From the NCBI GenBank assembly GCA_039811185.1, contig JBDHYF010000008.1, positions 1-64,000 on the forward strand: DNA of 64,000 bases. The letters are read 5' to 3'. The translations under genes and the position numbers were made by a program. This document shows positions 43,080-52,327 of the stretch, one piece after another (position 1 is the first letter of the stretch; each line of letters starts with the position of its first letter). Source of the stretch: JAEZDR01 sp039811185 (GTDB taxonomy: Bacteria; Bacteroidota; Bacteroidia; Chitinophagales; Chitinophagaceae). Below the pieces are notes generated by a model that was not told the origin of the DNA, did not search any database, and saw nothing but the letters and a program-made list of their open reading frames with translations.

Positions 43080-44717
43080 TTACGGCTGAATTTTCTCGAA
43101 GAATACAAAGCCGTTTTTACGGTATAACTCCTTCACTTTAGTACCATGATATTTCATCAAATCGTCGAGCGAGTATATCCGGCAGATCACATAAACCGGT
43201 CGCGAAACCTTTTCTTCGAGCAGAAAAGCCGCGTCTCCCACTTCTCCAGCAACGGGCGGACTGCTCATTGCATAATAGTACTGCGCATAACTCTTATAGC
43301 CGTATGTTTCCACATATACTTCTTTCCCCTGCAAACTCTTTAAAAATTCGATGGCAGCATGTTGTGTGTACTTTTCAATACGCGGAACAAACAAAACAGC
43401 AATCAACTGAACATATACGAGCGTGGCGCCGAACAGCACCATAAAACCTTTACGATACTTTTTCCTTTTTAAAAGGATGATGGAGCACATGATGGCAACG
43501 GCGTATGCAAGCCCGGGTACTACATCGATGGCCGACCAGTGAACATCAGCCTGGAGATTGGCCGCTGCAAATTCGTCTTCAATCAACGGTATCAGTTTAG
43601 CCGTATTCATTCCAACGATTGGAAGTGCGATACCGAGGAGCGCCCAAGTACCTCCGATGATGCCAACGCCCGCCAACTGCCCCGCATACACCTTTTTATG
43701 GCGTTTTACAGATTTGTACACCGCAACGGCTGCCAGAAAACTTATAGGGAAGTAAGCAAAAGAAGAATAATGCACAATCTTGGTTTGTACAAGCGAGAAC
43801 ACAACAAGAACCACAATCAGCGCCGCCAGCATGGCTTGTTTTATCCGGTACTGAAGCAGGGTGTCGGAAGCCGATTTCCGAAAGCGGAAAATGAAGAGCG
43901 AGGCAGGAAATACCCCCAGTAATAACACCACAAAATGATAAAATAGCGGTCCTCCATGGCCCGATTCTTCGGTTGCCATGAGGCGAATCTGATATTCGTA
44001 AAACTCTTTCAGGAACGTAATGCCGTTGGTAAAAATTTCGTACCCAAACCACAACATGGAAATAGCAAACACAATAACGGCGTACAGCAGATAATATCCC
44101 AACTTCACAAAGCCTTTTCCGCGGTTGAAAGCAATAAACACGGCATAGGTGAGCAACACAATCAATAATGCCACAGGCCCTTTGGTTAAAATGCCGAGCC
44201 CCGTAAAAACGGCCGACAGCACAAGCTGGCTTACCACCGTCCGTTTTTGTTGATAACCACCGACGAAGGCAACGAGAAAATAGATGCCTAAAAAAATAAA
44301 CAGGTTAAACCACGGATCAATAATGCCCGATTTAAAATAAAAGTGAGGCAGAAAGCAACCCATATAAATAAACGTCCACCACAGTCCGAAATGATGGCTG
44401 AAAAGTTTGCGTCCGGTGTTGTACAGCACCAGCACGGTGGCGATTCCGCAGACAGCGTTTGGAAAACGGGCGGCGAATTCATTCACGCCAAAGATCTTCA
44501 TCGATGCCACCTGCATCCAGAAAAACAGCGGCGGCTTCTCCCAAAAAGGCTGAAAGTTTATCATCACACGGCTATAGTTGCCACTCACAATCATTTCGCG
44601 TGCACTCTCCGCAAAATTTACCTCATCCCAGTCGAAAAGATGCACGTTTCCAAGAAAAGGAATAAACAGTAAGGCCGCTGCAACAAATAACAGCAAATTG
44701 GTTGTGCGAATGCTCAT
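43080..44717 (-). CDS. GT39/ArnT-like membrane glycosyltransferase
   Basis: The 545-residue protein has about 12 membrane helices and the GT-C/PMT_2 motif DWDEVNFAESAREMI near residue 29, an Asp-Glu pair in the first periplasmic loop, followed by NFQPFWEKPPLFFWMQ. Such enzymes transfer a sugar from an undecaprenyl carrier to lipid A or other acceptors. No other LPS-modification gene adjoins it. The ATG at 44717 is chosen over an upstream TTG. Confidence 0.88.
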   Translation of the reverse strand: MSIRTTNLLLFVAAALLFIPFLGNVHLFDWDEVNFAESAREMIVSGNYSRVMINFQPFWEKPPLFFWMQVASMKIFGVNEFAARFPNAVCGIATVLVLYNTGRKLFSHHFGLWWTFIYMGCFLPHFYFKSGIIDPWFNLFIFLGIYFLVAFVGGYQQKRTVVSQLVLSAVFTGLGILTKGPVALLIVLLTYAVFIAFNRGKGFVKLGYYLLYAVIVFAISMLWFGYEIFTNGITFLKEFYEYQIRLMATEESGHGGPLFYHFVVLLLGVFPASLFIFRFRKSASDTLLQYRIKQAMLAALIVVLVVFSLVQTKIVHYSSFAYFPISFLAAVAVYKSVKRHKKVYAGQLAGVGIIGGTWALLGIALPIVGMNTAKLIPLIEDEFAAANLQADVHWSAIDVVPGLAYAVAIMCSIILLKRKKYRKGFMVLFGATLVYVQLIAVLFVPRIEKYTQHAAIEFLKSLQGKEVYVETYGYKSYAQYYYAMSSPPVAGEVGDAAFLLEEKVSRPVYVICRIYSLDDLMKYHGTKVKELYRKNGFVFFEKIQP

Positions 44718-44807
44718 AATATGCTGCAAAATAAGGATTGGTTGCTATACACAAAACCATGCATTTTTAAGCATTCGTTGCCCCAACGTTAAAAACCGAA
44801 AAAAGTT

Positions 44808-44836
44808 TTGATGATCTGAAAAATTTGATATTATTG
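44808..44836 (+). promoter_or_regulatory. Candidate Bacteroidota promoter of the START-like gene
   Basis: A TTG (44808-44810) lies 18 bp upstream of TATTATTG (44829-44836), which differs from TAnnTTTG at one position. The spacing fits the -33/-7 pattern of Bacteroidota and the element is 22 bp from the start codon. Confidence 0.4.
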
Positions 44837-44858
44837 CAGCACTTCGAAATGCAAGATA

Positions 44859-45239
44859 ATGAGCAAGAAACAATTATATACCCTTGAATACCCTGTAAGA
44901 TGTTCGCCCTCCATTTTATACGAATTCCTCGCTACGCCGTCGGGCCTGCAAGAGTGGTTTGCCGACAGAGTGGATGAGAAGGACGGCATCTTCATGTTTT
45001 CATGGAATGGCGCCATTGAAAAAGCCGAAGTGCTCGAGCAGGAAGAAGACAAATTTGTAAGATACAGATGGCTTCACGAAGGTAAAGACGTTTACTTCGA
45101 GTTCAGAATTGAAAAAACAGAAATTACCAATCAAACCATTCTTGTAATAAGCGATTTTGCAGAGAAGAAAGAGATAAAAGACCAAAGCCAGCTTTGGGAA
45201 TATCAGATTAAAGAACTTTTTCACCGCTTAGGGAATTAA
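44859..45239 (+). CDS. START-like domain protein of Bacteroidota
   Basis: The 126-residue protein is a compact SRPBCC/START-like fold: YTLEYPVRCSPSILYEFLAT, then PSGLQEWFADRVDEKDGIF and VRYRWLHEGKDVYFEFRIEK. The family is confined largely to Bacteroidota and is of unknown function, possibly lipid or small-ligand binding. A perfect terminator follows 22 bp after the stop. Confidence 0.88.
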   Translation: MSKKQLYTLEYPVRCSPSILYEFLATPSGLQEWFADRVDEKDGIFMFSWNGAIEKAEVLEQEEDKFVRYRWLHEGKDVYFEFRIEKTEITNQTILVISDFAEKKEIKDQSQLWEYQIKELFHRLGN

Positions 45240-45260
45240 TAGCGAACCATTGTTTTAAGG

Positions 45261-45295
45261 CCCCCAAAAAGTTTCCTGCTGTTTGGGGGTTTTTT
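45261..45295 (+). terminator. Terminator after the START-like gene
   Basis: CCCCCAAA (45261-45268) pairs with TTTGGGGG (45282-45289) around a 13-nt loop, followed by six T residues at 45290-45295. It separates the START-like gene from the LptF/G gene. Confidence 0.85.
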
Positions 45296-45374
45296 ATTGG
45301 CCGACACCAAACAATCCCGTTTTTTATTTCCTTTAAATTTGCGCGTCCTATATTGCTTACCGAAAGGAAAAAAT

Positions 45375-46787
45375 GTGATCAAAAAACTCGATAAATTAAT
45401 TATAAAGGCATTTATATCTCCCTTCTTTGCCACATTTTTTATTTCGCTTTTTGTACTGGTCATGCAATTTTTCTGGCTGTATATCGACGACCTTGTCGGA
45501 AAGGGGCTCGATATCGTTACCATTTTTAAATTAATTGGATACGTATCAGCAACACTGGTTCCGCTGGCATTGCCGCTTGCACTTTTGCTGTCGTCCATCA
45601 TGACGTTTGGGAATATGGGCGAAAGCTTTGAACTGGTGGCTATTAAGTCGGCCGGCATTTCTCTTTCGCGTTTTATGCGGCCCTTGTTTATCCTCGCAGT
45701 CATCATTGCGGGAATTGCTTTTTTCTTCTCCAACAACCTCATTCCGGTGGCCAACTTAAAACTGAACCGCCTGAAGTACGACATCATCGTAACAAAACCG
45801 GCGCTCGATATTAAGGAAGGTGTGTTTTACGATAAGATTCCCGGCTTCGTAATTAAAATCGGCAAAAAGGAGAAAGACGATTCAACCATCAGAAATGTCA
45901 TCATCTACGAAAAAAACTTTCAGCTCCAGGATAATATTATTGTAGCCGATCATGGCGTGATGCGTTCATCAGGAAAATTTCTCGAGTTCATCCTTTACAA
46001 CGGAACGAGGTATCAGGAGCGGGGCGAACGCCTTACCACCAACACAGAATATATCCGCATGGGCTTTGGCGAGTACAAAAAAATATTCGACCTCAGCAGT
46101 TTTGAAATGCGAAATACAGACGATACGCTGTTTCAGTCGGACGCCAAAATGATGAGCGTACGACAGATAAAGCAAGGAATCGATTCGATGGACAAACTGC
46201 AATTAAAATACTACCAGCGTTTTAAGGGCGACGCAAAAATCTATCTTCCTTTTTTCAGCGTTCCACTCGATTCGGTTAAGCCGGTAAAAACGACCGCTGT
46301 CCGCTTCGACGACATTATTCCTTTTCCAAAACGTGCGGAAATGGCCGGCCATGTGCTGAACCAACTCAACGCCATTAAGCCGTTAACCGAACTGATGGTT
46401 AATCAGCGGCAGGATAAGCAAACATCCATCACCCGCTTCGAAATAGAGTGGAACCGCAAATACACACTGTCGGTGGCCTGCATCGTGCTGTTTATGATTG
46501 GCGCACCGCTCGGCTCCATCATCCGAAAAGGCGGCCTGGGAACGCCGCTCGTGTTTGCCATCGTCTTTTTCGTGCTCTTTCATCTCCTGAACACATTCGG
46601 AGAAAAATTCGCTAAGGAGCAGGTTACCTCTGCGTTTGTAGGTATGTGGCTTTCTACAATGGTTTTAATTCCGATAGGTGTGTTTTTAACCATAAAAGCC
46701 ATGCGCGATTCGCAGTTGTTCAACAGTGAATTTTATTATCGTTTCTTTCGTGCAATTCGGAAATCTTTACCTTTAAAGCCTAGCTAA
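45375..46787 (+). CDS. LptF/LptG family permease
   Basis: The 470-residue inner-membrane protein has three N-terminal and three C-terminal membrane helices around a large periplasmic domain, the YjgP/YjgQ layout. LDKLIIKAFISPFFATFFIS opens it; MTFGNMGESFELVAIKSAGI and the GAPLGSIIRKGG segment are typical. LptF/G with LptB extracts LPS for transport. GTG at 45375 (MIKKLDKLIIKAF) is preferred; an upstream TTG would start in the terminator. LptD is encoded 25 kb away and no second LptF/G gene is seen in the window. Confidence 0.9.
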   Translation: MIKKLDKLIIKAFISPFFATFFISLFVLVMQFFWLYIDDLVGKGLDIVTIFKLIGYVSATLVPLALPLALLLSSIMTFGNMGESFELVAIKSAGISLSRFMRPLFILAVIIAGIAFFFSNNLIPVANLKLNRLKYDIIVTKPALDIKEGVFYDKIPGFVIKIGKKEKDDSTIRNVIIYEKNFQLQDNIIVADHGVMRSSGKFLEFILYNGTRYQERGERLTTNTEYIRMGFGEYKKIFDLSSFEMRNTDDTLFQSDAKMMSVRQIKQGIDSMDKLQLKYYQRFKGDAKIYLPFFSVPLDSVKPVKTTAVRFDDIIPFPKRAEMAGHVLNQLNAIKPLTELMVNQRQDKQTSITRFEIEWNRKYTLSVACIVLFMIGAPLGSIIRKGGLGTPLVFAIVFFVLFHLLNTFGEKFAKEQVTSAFVGMWLSTMVLIPIGVFLTIKAMRDSQLFNSEFYYRFFRAIRKSLPLKPS

Positions 46788-46798
46788 AATCAATCTTT

Positions 46799-47551
46799 AT
46801 GCAAAACACCTTCAATGAAAGCCGCAGACGCTTTTTAAAAAATGCCGGTAAAGCAGGCATTGCTGCCGGCTTATCTTTTACCGCAATTCCTTCTTTTGCA
46901 AAGCTTGCAGGCGACGACGACTGCGATAAAAAACTGGTGGGCTTTAAACAAAGTCCGCTGCCATACGGCTATTCCGCGCTGGAGCCTTATATCGATGCGC
47001 AAACGATGGAAATCCACTATACAAAACACGCCGCCGGGTACGCTAAAAATTTGGCGGATGCTTGTAAAGAAGAAGGCGTGAACACCGCTAACGATAAAGA
47101 GTTGTACAAAGTATTGAAGAGCATTTCCAAATATTCGGTAAAAATGCGGAACAATGCGGGCGGCCATTACAACCATGAATTGTTTTGGAAGGTGATGAGC
47201 CCGAAAGCCACACAGCCGTCGTCAAAGTTTTTGAAAGCGGTAGAAAGAGATTTTGGCTCCGCAGAGGCTATGAAGAAACAGTTCAGCGATGCGGCGAAAA
47301 CAAGGTTCGGAAGCGGATGGGCATGGCTCATGATTAACGGCGATAAGAAGCTTCAAATCACTTCCACTGCCAATCAGGATAATCCTTTAATGGATGTTGC
47401 AGAACAGAAGGGAACACCGGTTTTAGGCCTCGATGTATGGGAACATGCGTACTATCTAAAATATCAAAATAAACGTCCCGACTATATTGAAGCTTGGTGG
47501 AAACTGGTAAACTGGGATACAATATCCATGCGCTACGACGAATGTAAGTAA
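46799..47551 (+). CDS. Superoxide dismutase (Fe/Mn) with Tat signal
   Basis: The 250-residue protein starts with the twin-arginine motif SRRRFLK (8-14) followed by a hydrophobic stretch (AGIAAGLSFTAI), indicating folded export. The mature part is Fe/Mn SOD: ligands His73 (MEIHYTKH), His126 (NNAGGHYNHELFW), Asp212 and His216 (DVWEHAYY) are present. Cytosolic enzymes lack such a leader, so this is probably a periplasmic or lipoprotein-independent extracytoplasmic SOD. Whether it uses iron or manganese cannot be told. The CDF transporter gene begins 14 bp later. Confidence 0.93.
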   Translation: MQNTFNESRRRFLKNAGKAGIAAGLSFTAIPSFAKLAGDDDCDKKLVGFKQSPLPYGYSALEPYIDAQTMEIHYTKHAAGYAKNLADACKEEGVNTANDKELYKVLKSISKYSVKMRNNAGGHYNHELFWKVMSPKATQPSSKFLKAVERDFGSAEAMKKQFSDAAKTRFGSGWAWLMINGDKKLQITSTANQDNPLMDVAEQKGTPVLGLDVWEHAYYLKYQNKRPDYIEAWWKLVNWDTISMRYDECK

Positions 47552-47565
47552 CCGAAAACCGTAAA

Positions 47566-48549
47566 GTGGAGAAGGCCATTCAAAATTTCAGAACGCAGTT
47601 GTATGTACTGCTGTTATCGGTTGTTTTATTCACTATAAAAATTGTTGCCTGGTACCTTACCGGTTCACTAAGCATACTTACCGATGCGCTGGAAAGCATT
47701 GTAAACATTGTGGCCGGCATTGCGGGCGCCTACAGCTTGTTTGTTGCTGCAAAACCGAAGGATGCCGAACATCCTTACGGCCATGGCAAAGCCGAATTTT
47801 TATCGGCAGCGCTCGAAGGCACCCTCATCATTCTCGCCGGCCTGTACATCATTTACGAAAGTTTGCAATCGCTCTTTTTAAGTCACCGCCTGAGTGCCTT
47901 AAACAACGGTATGATTTTGATTGCCGCATCTGCACTCATTAACTATCTCGCCGGCGCTTTCTGTTTGCGACAGGGAAAGCGCAACCGCTCACTGGCATTG
48001 CAGGCCACGGGCAAACATTTGCAAACAGATGCCTGGTCGTCATTCGCCATCATCAGCGGATTAGTGTTGATTGCCGTTTTTAAGATTTTTTGGCTCGATA
48101 AGGTTTTAGCCATGGCAATGAGTGTGCTCATCATTTACAATGGATATAAAATTCTTCGGCAATCGGTGGCGGGGATTATGGACGAAGCGGATAAAGATTT
48201 ACTGAACGAAACTATTCAACTCATTAACGAAAACCGCCGTCCCAACTGGATCGACCTGCACAACCTGCGCGTGATAAAATACGGAAGTCGACTGCATGTA
48301 GATTGCCACCTTACTGTGCCGTGGTATTTAAACGTGCATGAGGCTCACAAAGAAGTGGAACTGCTGAATCAGCTGATCGATGAAAAATATGGAGCGGCAG
48401 TGGAGATGTTTGTACATACCGACGGCTGCCTGCCAATGAGCTGCCCCATTTGTGTGAAAGATGAATGTCCGGTACGACAAAGTCCATTTCAAAAAAGATT
48501 AAAATGGACTTTTGAAAATGTGGTTCAGAACAAAAAACACACTATTTAA
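47566..48549 (+). CDS. Cation diffusion facilitator transporter
   Basis: The 327-residue protein has six membrane helices; SLSILTDALESIVNIVAGI near residue 30 and HPYGHGKAEFLSAALEGTLI near 66 contain the metal-site Asp and His residues of CDF exporters. A C-terminal soluble domain follows, with three Cys in SCPICVKDECPV. It exports divalent metals such as Zn2+, Fe2+ or Mn2+. The GTG start at 47566 is 14 bp after the SOD gene, suggesting joint expression. Its end overlaps the convergent lipoprotein gene by 8 bp. Confidence 0.92.
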   Translation: MEKAIQNFRTQLYVLLLSVVLFTIKIVAWYLTGSLSILTDALESIVNIVAGIAGAYSLFVAAKPKDAEHPYGHGKAEFLSAALEGTLIILAGLYIIYESLQSLFLSHRLSALNNGMILIAASALINYLAGAFCLRQGKRNRSLALQATGKHLQTDAWSSFAIISGLVLIAVFKIFWLDKVLAMAMSVLIIYNGYKILRQSVAGIMDEADKDLLNETIQLINENRRPNWIDLHNLRVIKYGSRLHVDCHLTVPWYLNVHEAHKEVELLNQLIDEKYGAAVEMFVHTDGCLPMSCPICVKDECPVRQSPFQKRLKWTFENVVQNKKHTI

Positions 48550-49192
48550 GCGTGTAAAATTTCAGTTCGAAACTGTTGTCAACGATAATATCCTGGGTTA
48601 GTGGATTTTTAATCAGGAGTTTGTAGCTGATAATGCCGGCGTCGGGTGAGTAATAGAATGTCCCGTTACCGGCTGGAAGGGTCCCTATAGCAGAACTTGC
48701 TGCTATTTCCAGGTTTACCTTGGTAACATTGTTATAGGTGTTGCCCAGCACCGTTTTGGTTTGGCCTTTTTCAGCTATGGTATAGTTAAGTTTCAGTGTG
48801 GTTGGTATCGACCCAATCATTACATTTTGATTCACAGTCCAGTCGGCTCCAACACCGCCATCCGATTTTAAGTAGAGCTCTTCAACGCCAACGTTCAGCG
48901 GGGCTCCCACGTTTAAAAAGCGGTAGTAGTTGTTGCCATCTTTAGCGCGGTATTCGTTTGCGCCATTGGTGCTGTTATAGATGTTGTACTTGCGACCGTT
49001 GATGGTTGTGTCGGCATTGCTCATGGTAAGCGTATACTCGCCGGTGGTGGCGCTTTGGTAGGTCCAACTGCTGCCCGATTTTCCAGGTGAAAAGTCTTCA
49101 GTAACCGGCCCGCCGCCAGGAGCAGAATCGTCTTTTTTGCAGGAAGACATCGCAAGCGTAAAAACTGCCGCCGCAATGATTACATTTTTCAT
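48542..49192 (-). CDS. Lipoprotein of unknown function
   Basis: The 216-residue protein has a lipoprotein signal (MKNVIIAAAVFTLAMSSC, Cys18) followed by KKDDSAPGGG, a common Bacteroidota lipoprotein linker. The rest is rich in Thr, Asn and Gly and probable beta strands. I do not recognise a family. The start at 49192 gives the lipobox at the right distance; longer in-frame openings add an internal hydrophobic stretch with no purpose. Divergent from the M20 gene. Confidence 0.8.
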   Translation of the reverse strand: MKNVIIAAAVFTLAMSSCKKDDSAPGGGPVTEDFSPGKSGSSWTYQSATTGEYTLTMSNADTTINGRKYNIYNSTNGANEYRAKDGNNYYRFLNVGAPLNVGVEELYLKSDGGVGADWTVNQNVMIGSIPTTLKLNYTIAEKGQTKTVLGNTYNNVTKVNLEIAASSAIGTLPAGNGTFYYSPDAGIISYKLLIKNPLTQDIIVDNSFELKFYTLK

Positions 49193-49285
49193 TGTTAATA
49201 TTTTAGATACAATTCTACGCAAAAAATAAACGGGATGGTTAAACATGATTACATTCGCTGCCATAAAACCATAAAAATTTTTACA

Positions 49286-50659
49286 ATGCAAGCATGGCAA
49301 GACTATCAGCAGCAGCATAAAGAAAAGTTTTTGAACGAATTGCTGGAACTACTAAAAATACCGAGCGTTAGCGCCAGAAGTGAGCATAAAAACGATATGC
49401 TTACCTGCGCAGAAATGGTAAAGCAACGCTTGCTTGAAGCCGGCGCCGACAAAGCGGAAGTAATGCCTACGAAAGGACATCCCGCGGTATATGCCGAGAA
49501 AATAATAGATGCTAATTTACCCACCGTTCTCGTGTATGGGCATTACGATGTGCAGCCACCCGATCCGCTTGAGCTATGGCATAGCGGGCCTTTTGAACCG
49601 GTAATTAAAGACGGAAAAATATTTGCCCGCGGATCTGCCGACGACAAAGGGCAGTTTTATATGCATGTAAAGGCGCTCGAAACAATGATTGCCACCGACA
49701 GTCTTCCGCTGAACATAAAATTTTTAATTGAAGGAGAAGAGGAGATAGGCAGCAAACACCTGGGCGATTTTATTAAAGAACATGCCGGGCGCTTAAAGGC
49801 CGATGTTATTCTGATATCGGATTCTGCAATGATTAGTCTGGATACGCCGAGCCTTGATATTGGCGTGCGCGGATTGGTGTATGTTGAGGTGGAAGTTACC
49901 GGGCCTAACCGCGATTTGCACAGCGGAACCTATGGCGGCGCTGTTGCCAATCCGGCCACTATTTTGGCGAAGATGATTGCGTCGCTTCACGACGAAAACA
50001 ACCACATTACCATTCCCGGATTTTACGATGATGTTGCTGTGGCTTCGGATGAAGAGCGCGCCGAAATGGCGAAAGCCCCCTACAATGAGGCAGATTACAA
50101 AGCCGATTTGGGTGTGGATGCCCTTTGGGGAGAAGCGGGCTATTCTACCAACGAAAGAACGGGCATCCGGCCCACACTTGAGGTAAACGGAATTTGGGGA
50201 GGTTATACGGGCGAAGGCGCAAAAACCGTTTTGCCGTCGAAGGCATTTGCAAAAATCAGCTGCCGTTTGGTGCCCAATCAGAAAACAGAAAAGATGACCG
50301 ACCTCGTAATCCGGCATTTAGAAAAGATAGCGCCGCCTTACGTAAAAGTAAAGGTTACCAACCTGCATGGCGGGGATCCTTATATGACGCCGGTAGACAG
50401 CGTTGAATATAAAGCGGCTTCGCGTGCCATCGAGGAAACCTTTGGCAAAACACCCATTCCGGTGCGTGGCGGAGGCAGTATTCCCATTACTGCGCTGTTT
50501 GAAAGCGTACTTGGTATTAAAACGGTATTTTTTGGTTTTGGTTTGGATAGCGATAACCTGCACAGCCCCAACGAAAAGTTTGAGCTGGAGAATTATTATA
50601 AAGGAATAGAAACCATTCCCTATTTCCATAAGTTTTATGCGGAGATGAAGAAGGGATAA
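49286..50659 (+). CDS. M20 family dipeptidase
   Basis: The 457-residue zinc peptidase has YGHYDVQPPDPLELW near residue 85, RGSADDKGQFYMHVKAL near 115, and LIEGEEEIGSKH near 148. These supply the metal-ligand His and Asp and the catalytic Glu. A lid/dimerisation domain is present around DIGVRGLVYVEVEV and HSGTYGGAV. No signal peptide, so cytosolic: it cleaves dipeptides or acyl-amino acids. A strong terminator lies 31 bp after the stop. Confidence 0.95.
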   Translation: MQAWQDYQQQHKEKFLNELLELLKIPSVSARSEHKNDMLTCAEMVKQRLLEAGADKAEVMPTKGHPAVYAEKIIDANLPTVLVYGHYDVQPPDPLELWHSGPFEPVIKDGKIFARGSADDKGQFYMHVKALETMIATDSLPLNIKFLIEGEEEIGSKHLGDFIKEHAGRLKADVILISDSAMISLDTPSLDIGVRGLVYVEVEVTGPNRDLHSGTYGGAVANPATILAKMIASLHDENNHITIPGFYDDVAVASDEERAEMAKAPYNEADYKADLGVDALWGEAGYSTNERTGIRPTLEVNGIWGGYTGEGAKTVLPSKAFAKISCRLVPNQKTEKMTDLVIRHLEKIAPPYVKVKVTNLHGGDPYMTPVDSVEYKAASRAIEETFGKTPIPVRGGGSIPITALFESVLGIKTVFFGFGLDSDNLHSPNEKFELENYYKGIETIPYFHKFYAEMKKG

Positions 50660-50690
50660 GAGACGACTTTCAAAAAACTGTTTTTTACTT

Positions 50691-50727
50691 GCAAAGCCTT
50701 TCTATTGCGAAAGGCTTTGCAGCTTTT
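50691..50727 (+). terminator. Strong terminator after the M20 gene
   Basis: GCAAAGCCTTTC (50691-50702) pairs perfectly over 12 bp with GAAAGGCTTTGC (50709-50720) around TATTGC, followed by AGCTTTT. It terminates the M20 transcript; on the minus strand it also lies downstream of a short frame at 50741-50857. Confidence 0.85.
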
Positions 50728-50740
50728 ATGCATGTTGGAG

Positions 50741-50857
50741 TTAGCGATGAAGTTTGTTGACGTTTATGTGCCGAATCAAAGCGCCATCGTTGTCTCGTAC
50801 AGCGCGGGAACGTTCATCCCACAATCCTGAGTCAGATAATAGCTTTTCATTGCTCAT
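50741..50857 (-). other. Short frame of 38 codons in an otherwise gene-free gap
   Basis: The 307-bp gap 50660-50966 holds the terminator above and little else. A minus-strand frame beginning MSNEKLLSDSGLWDERSRAV and ending HINVNKLHR could be a small gene, a decayed fragment or part of a dispersed intergenic repeat. It has no recognisable family, no visible promoter and its context gives no support. It is listed so that the gap is accounted for. Confidence 0.2.
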
Positions 50858-50966
50858 AACAGCATTAACCGGTTAAGTTGCCTCGCATATACCCGACCTG
50901 CAAGGGCAACCTCGTTTCCTAAAAAGCGCTTGGCCGCTGAGCTCGGTTCCCTATCTCAGAAATCCC

Positions 50967-51503
50967 TTAAAACCGGTTCTTCCACATCATGCTCTCCACC
51001 GGCTTATCCGGCTGACCACTGTATTTGGCGTTCTTTTTTTCGTTATACTTCACTTCAATTTCACCTTCCACCGGAAAATAAATCAGTTGGCCTACTGGCA
51101 TACCTTTGTACACCTTCACCGGCTGCTTTACCGAAATTTCGAGCGTCCAGTTACCACAAAATCCTACGTCTCCCTTACCGGCAGTGGCATGTATATCGAT
51201 GCCCAACCGCCCGGTCGATGACTTTCCCTCTAAAAAAGGAACATGTGCATGCGTTTCGGTATATTCCATTGTTACGCCCAAATAAAAAACGTGCGGATAT
51301 AGCACGAAACCCTCGTCCGGAATCTCAAAATATTCTATCGTGTTATGGGCTTTCGCATCGAGTATATGGTTCTTGTATGTGGCCAGCCATTTGCCTAAAT
51401 GCACATCGTAGCTGTTGCTGCCCAAACAATTGCGGCTGTAAGGCTTGATAACGATCGAGCCCTTCTCAATTTCTTCCAGAATTCTTAAATCGGATAAGAT
51501 CAT
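50967..51503 (-). CDS. dcd: dCTP deaminase
   Basis: The 178-residue enzyme makes dUTP from dCTP (trimeric dUTPase-like fold). It starts MILSDLRILEEIEKGSIVI and has NSYDVHLG and GKSSTGRLGIDIHATAGKG, the deaminase signature with the catalytic Glu of TLEI a little later. The ATG at 51503 is chosen over an upstream frame start with a Cys/Tyr-rich extension. dut, whose product hydrolyses dUTP to dUMP, lies about 2.4 kb away, so the dCTP to dUMP route is encoded nearby. Confidence 0.95.
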   Translation of the reverse strand: MILSDLRILEEIEKGSIVIKPYSRNCLGSNSYDVHLGKWLATYKNHILDAKAHNTIEYFEIPDEGFVLYPHVFYLGVTMEYTETHAHVPFLEGKSSTGRLGIDIHATAGKGDVGFCGNWTLEISVKQPVKVYKGMPVGQLIYFPVEGEIEVKYNEKKNAKYSGQPDKPVESMMWKNRF

Positions 51504-51546
51504 AAAGCATTTTTTGAAGTATCGTCTTTCGGTGCAATATAACAAC

Positions 51547-51554
51547 TATATTTG
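51547..51554 (+). promoter_or_regulatory. Candidate -7 element for the phosphopantetheinyl transferase gene
   Basis: TATATTTG matches TAnnTTTG exactly, 72 bp upstream of the start codon in the divergent region with dcd. A weak -33 candidate (TTT at about 51525) is roughly 20 bp upstream. Confidence 0.4.
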
Positions 51555-51626
51555 CTCCCCTTTTTTCAACTGTGAATTCTGTGAGGATATACGAAAGAAT
51601 TATAAAACAGTTGGGGTCATGAATAA

Positions 51627-52265
51627 ATGCCATTGTTTTTTCAAGAAGCTGTCAATGCCACCACACAAGTTGCCGTGTGGCATATTACCGAGCCGGAGTC
51701 TTTCTTTTTAGAGAAGGCTTTTTTGCAGCGCAACATCAACCATCAGCATAAAAGACTTCAGCACCTTGCCGCCCGCTATCTTTTGCAAGTGCTTCAGCCC
51801 GGATTTCCGTATGCCGACATTCAGATTGCCGATAACAACCGCCCCTTTCTTTCCGATAATCGCTTTCAGTTCAGCGTATCACACTGCGGCGATTATGCCG
51901 CCGTTATTATCAGCACCGATAAACGCGTTGGAATTGATGTGGAACTTCCAACAGAAAAAGTGATCAGCATATCGTCCAAATTTCTGCACACTGATGAGCA
52001 GCGTTTTTTTGCTGACGATGACCTCGCAAAGCTTACGGCAGCATGGTGTGTAAAAGAAGCCATGTTTAAGTGGTGGGGAATGGGAGAAGTTGATTTTAGC
52101 GAAGTGCTTCGCATCAACAACTTTGCGCTGGAAGAAGGCGCCGTTTCGGCCATGTTCAAAAAAGAAGCTTTTGAAATACCTCTGAGAGTTTCGGTAAAAC
52201 AAGTAAACGAACTTTTGATATCCTGGGTGGTATCGGATTCAGATGTGTTTAAAATGACCTCGTAA
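51627..52265 (+). CDS. 4'-phosphopantetheinyl transferase, Sfp-type
   Basis: The 212-residue enzyme attaches the phosphopantetheine arm to carrier proteins. It has FSVSHCGDYAAVI near residue 82, VGIDVELP (100-107) with the Mg2+ Asp and Glu, and the second motif WCVKEAMFKW near 139. It is of the short Sfp/HetI type rather than AcpS. Start ATG at 51627 fits. No carrier-protein synthase operon is next to it. Confidence 0.93.
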   Translation: MPLFFQEAVNATTQVAVWHITEPESFFLEKAFLQRNINHQHKRLQHLAARYLLQVLQPGFPYADIQIADNNRPFLSDNRFQFSVSHCGDYAAVIISTDKRVGIDVELPTEKVISISSKFLHTDEQRFFADDDLAKLTAAWCVKEAMFKWWGMGEVDFSEVLRINNFALEEGAVSAMFKKEAFEIPLRVSVKQVNELLISWVVSDSDVFKMTS

Positions 52266-52327
52266 CGTTTTGCCACAAACAATCTTCGGCAATCGCCCTT
52301 CCTGAATTATCTTAGCGGCTTCAATTT

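Noticed and set aside
45297..45374. Longer N-terminus for the LptF/G gene
   Set aside because: A TTG start there would place the N-terminus in the terminator's trailing sequence; the GTG at 45375 matches the family start.
50930..51448. Plus-strand frame of 172 codons over dcd
   Set aside because: It covers the conserved dcd gene in antisense and shows no family motif.
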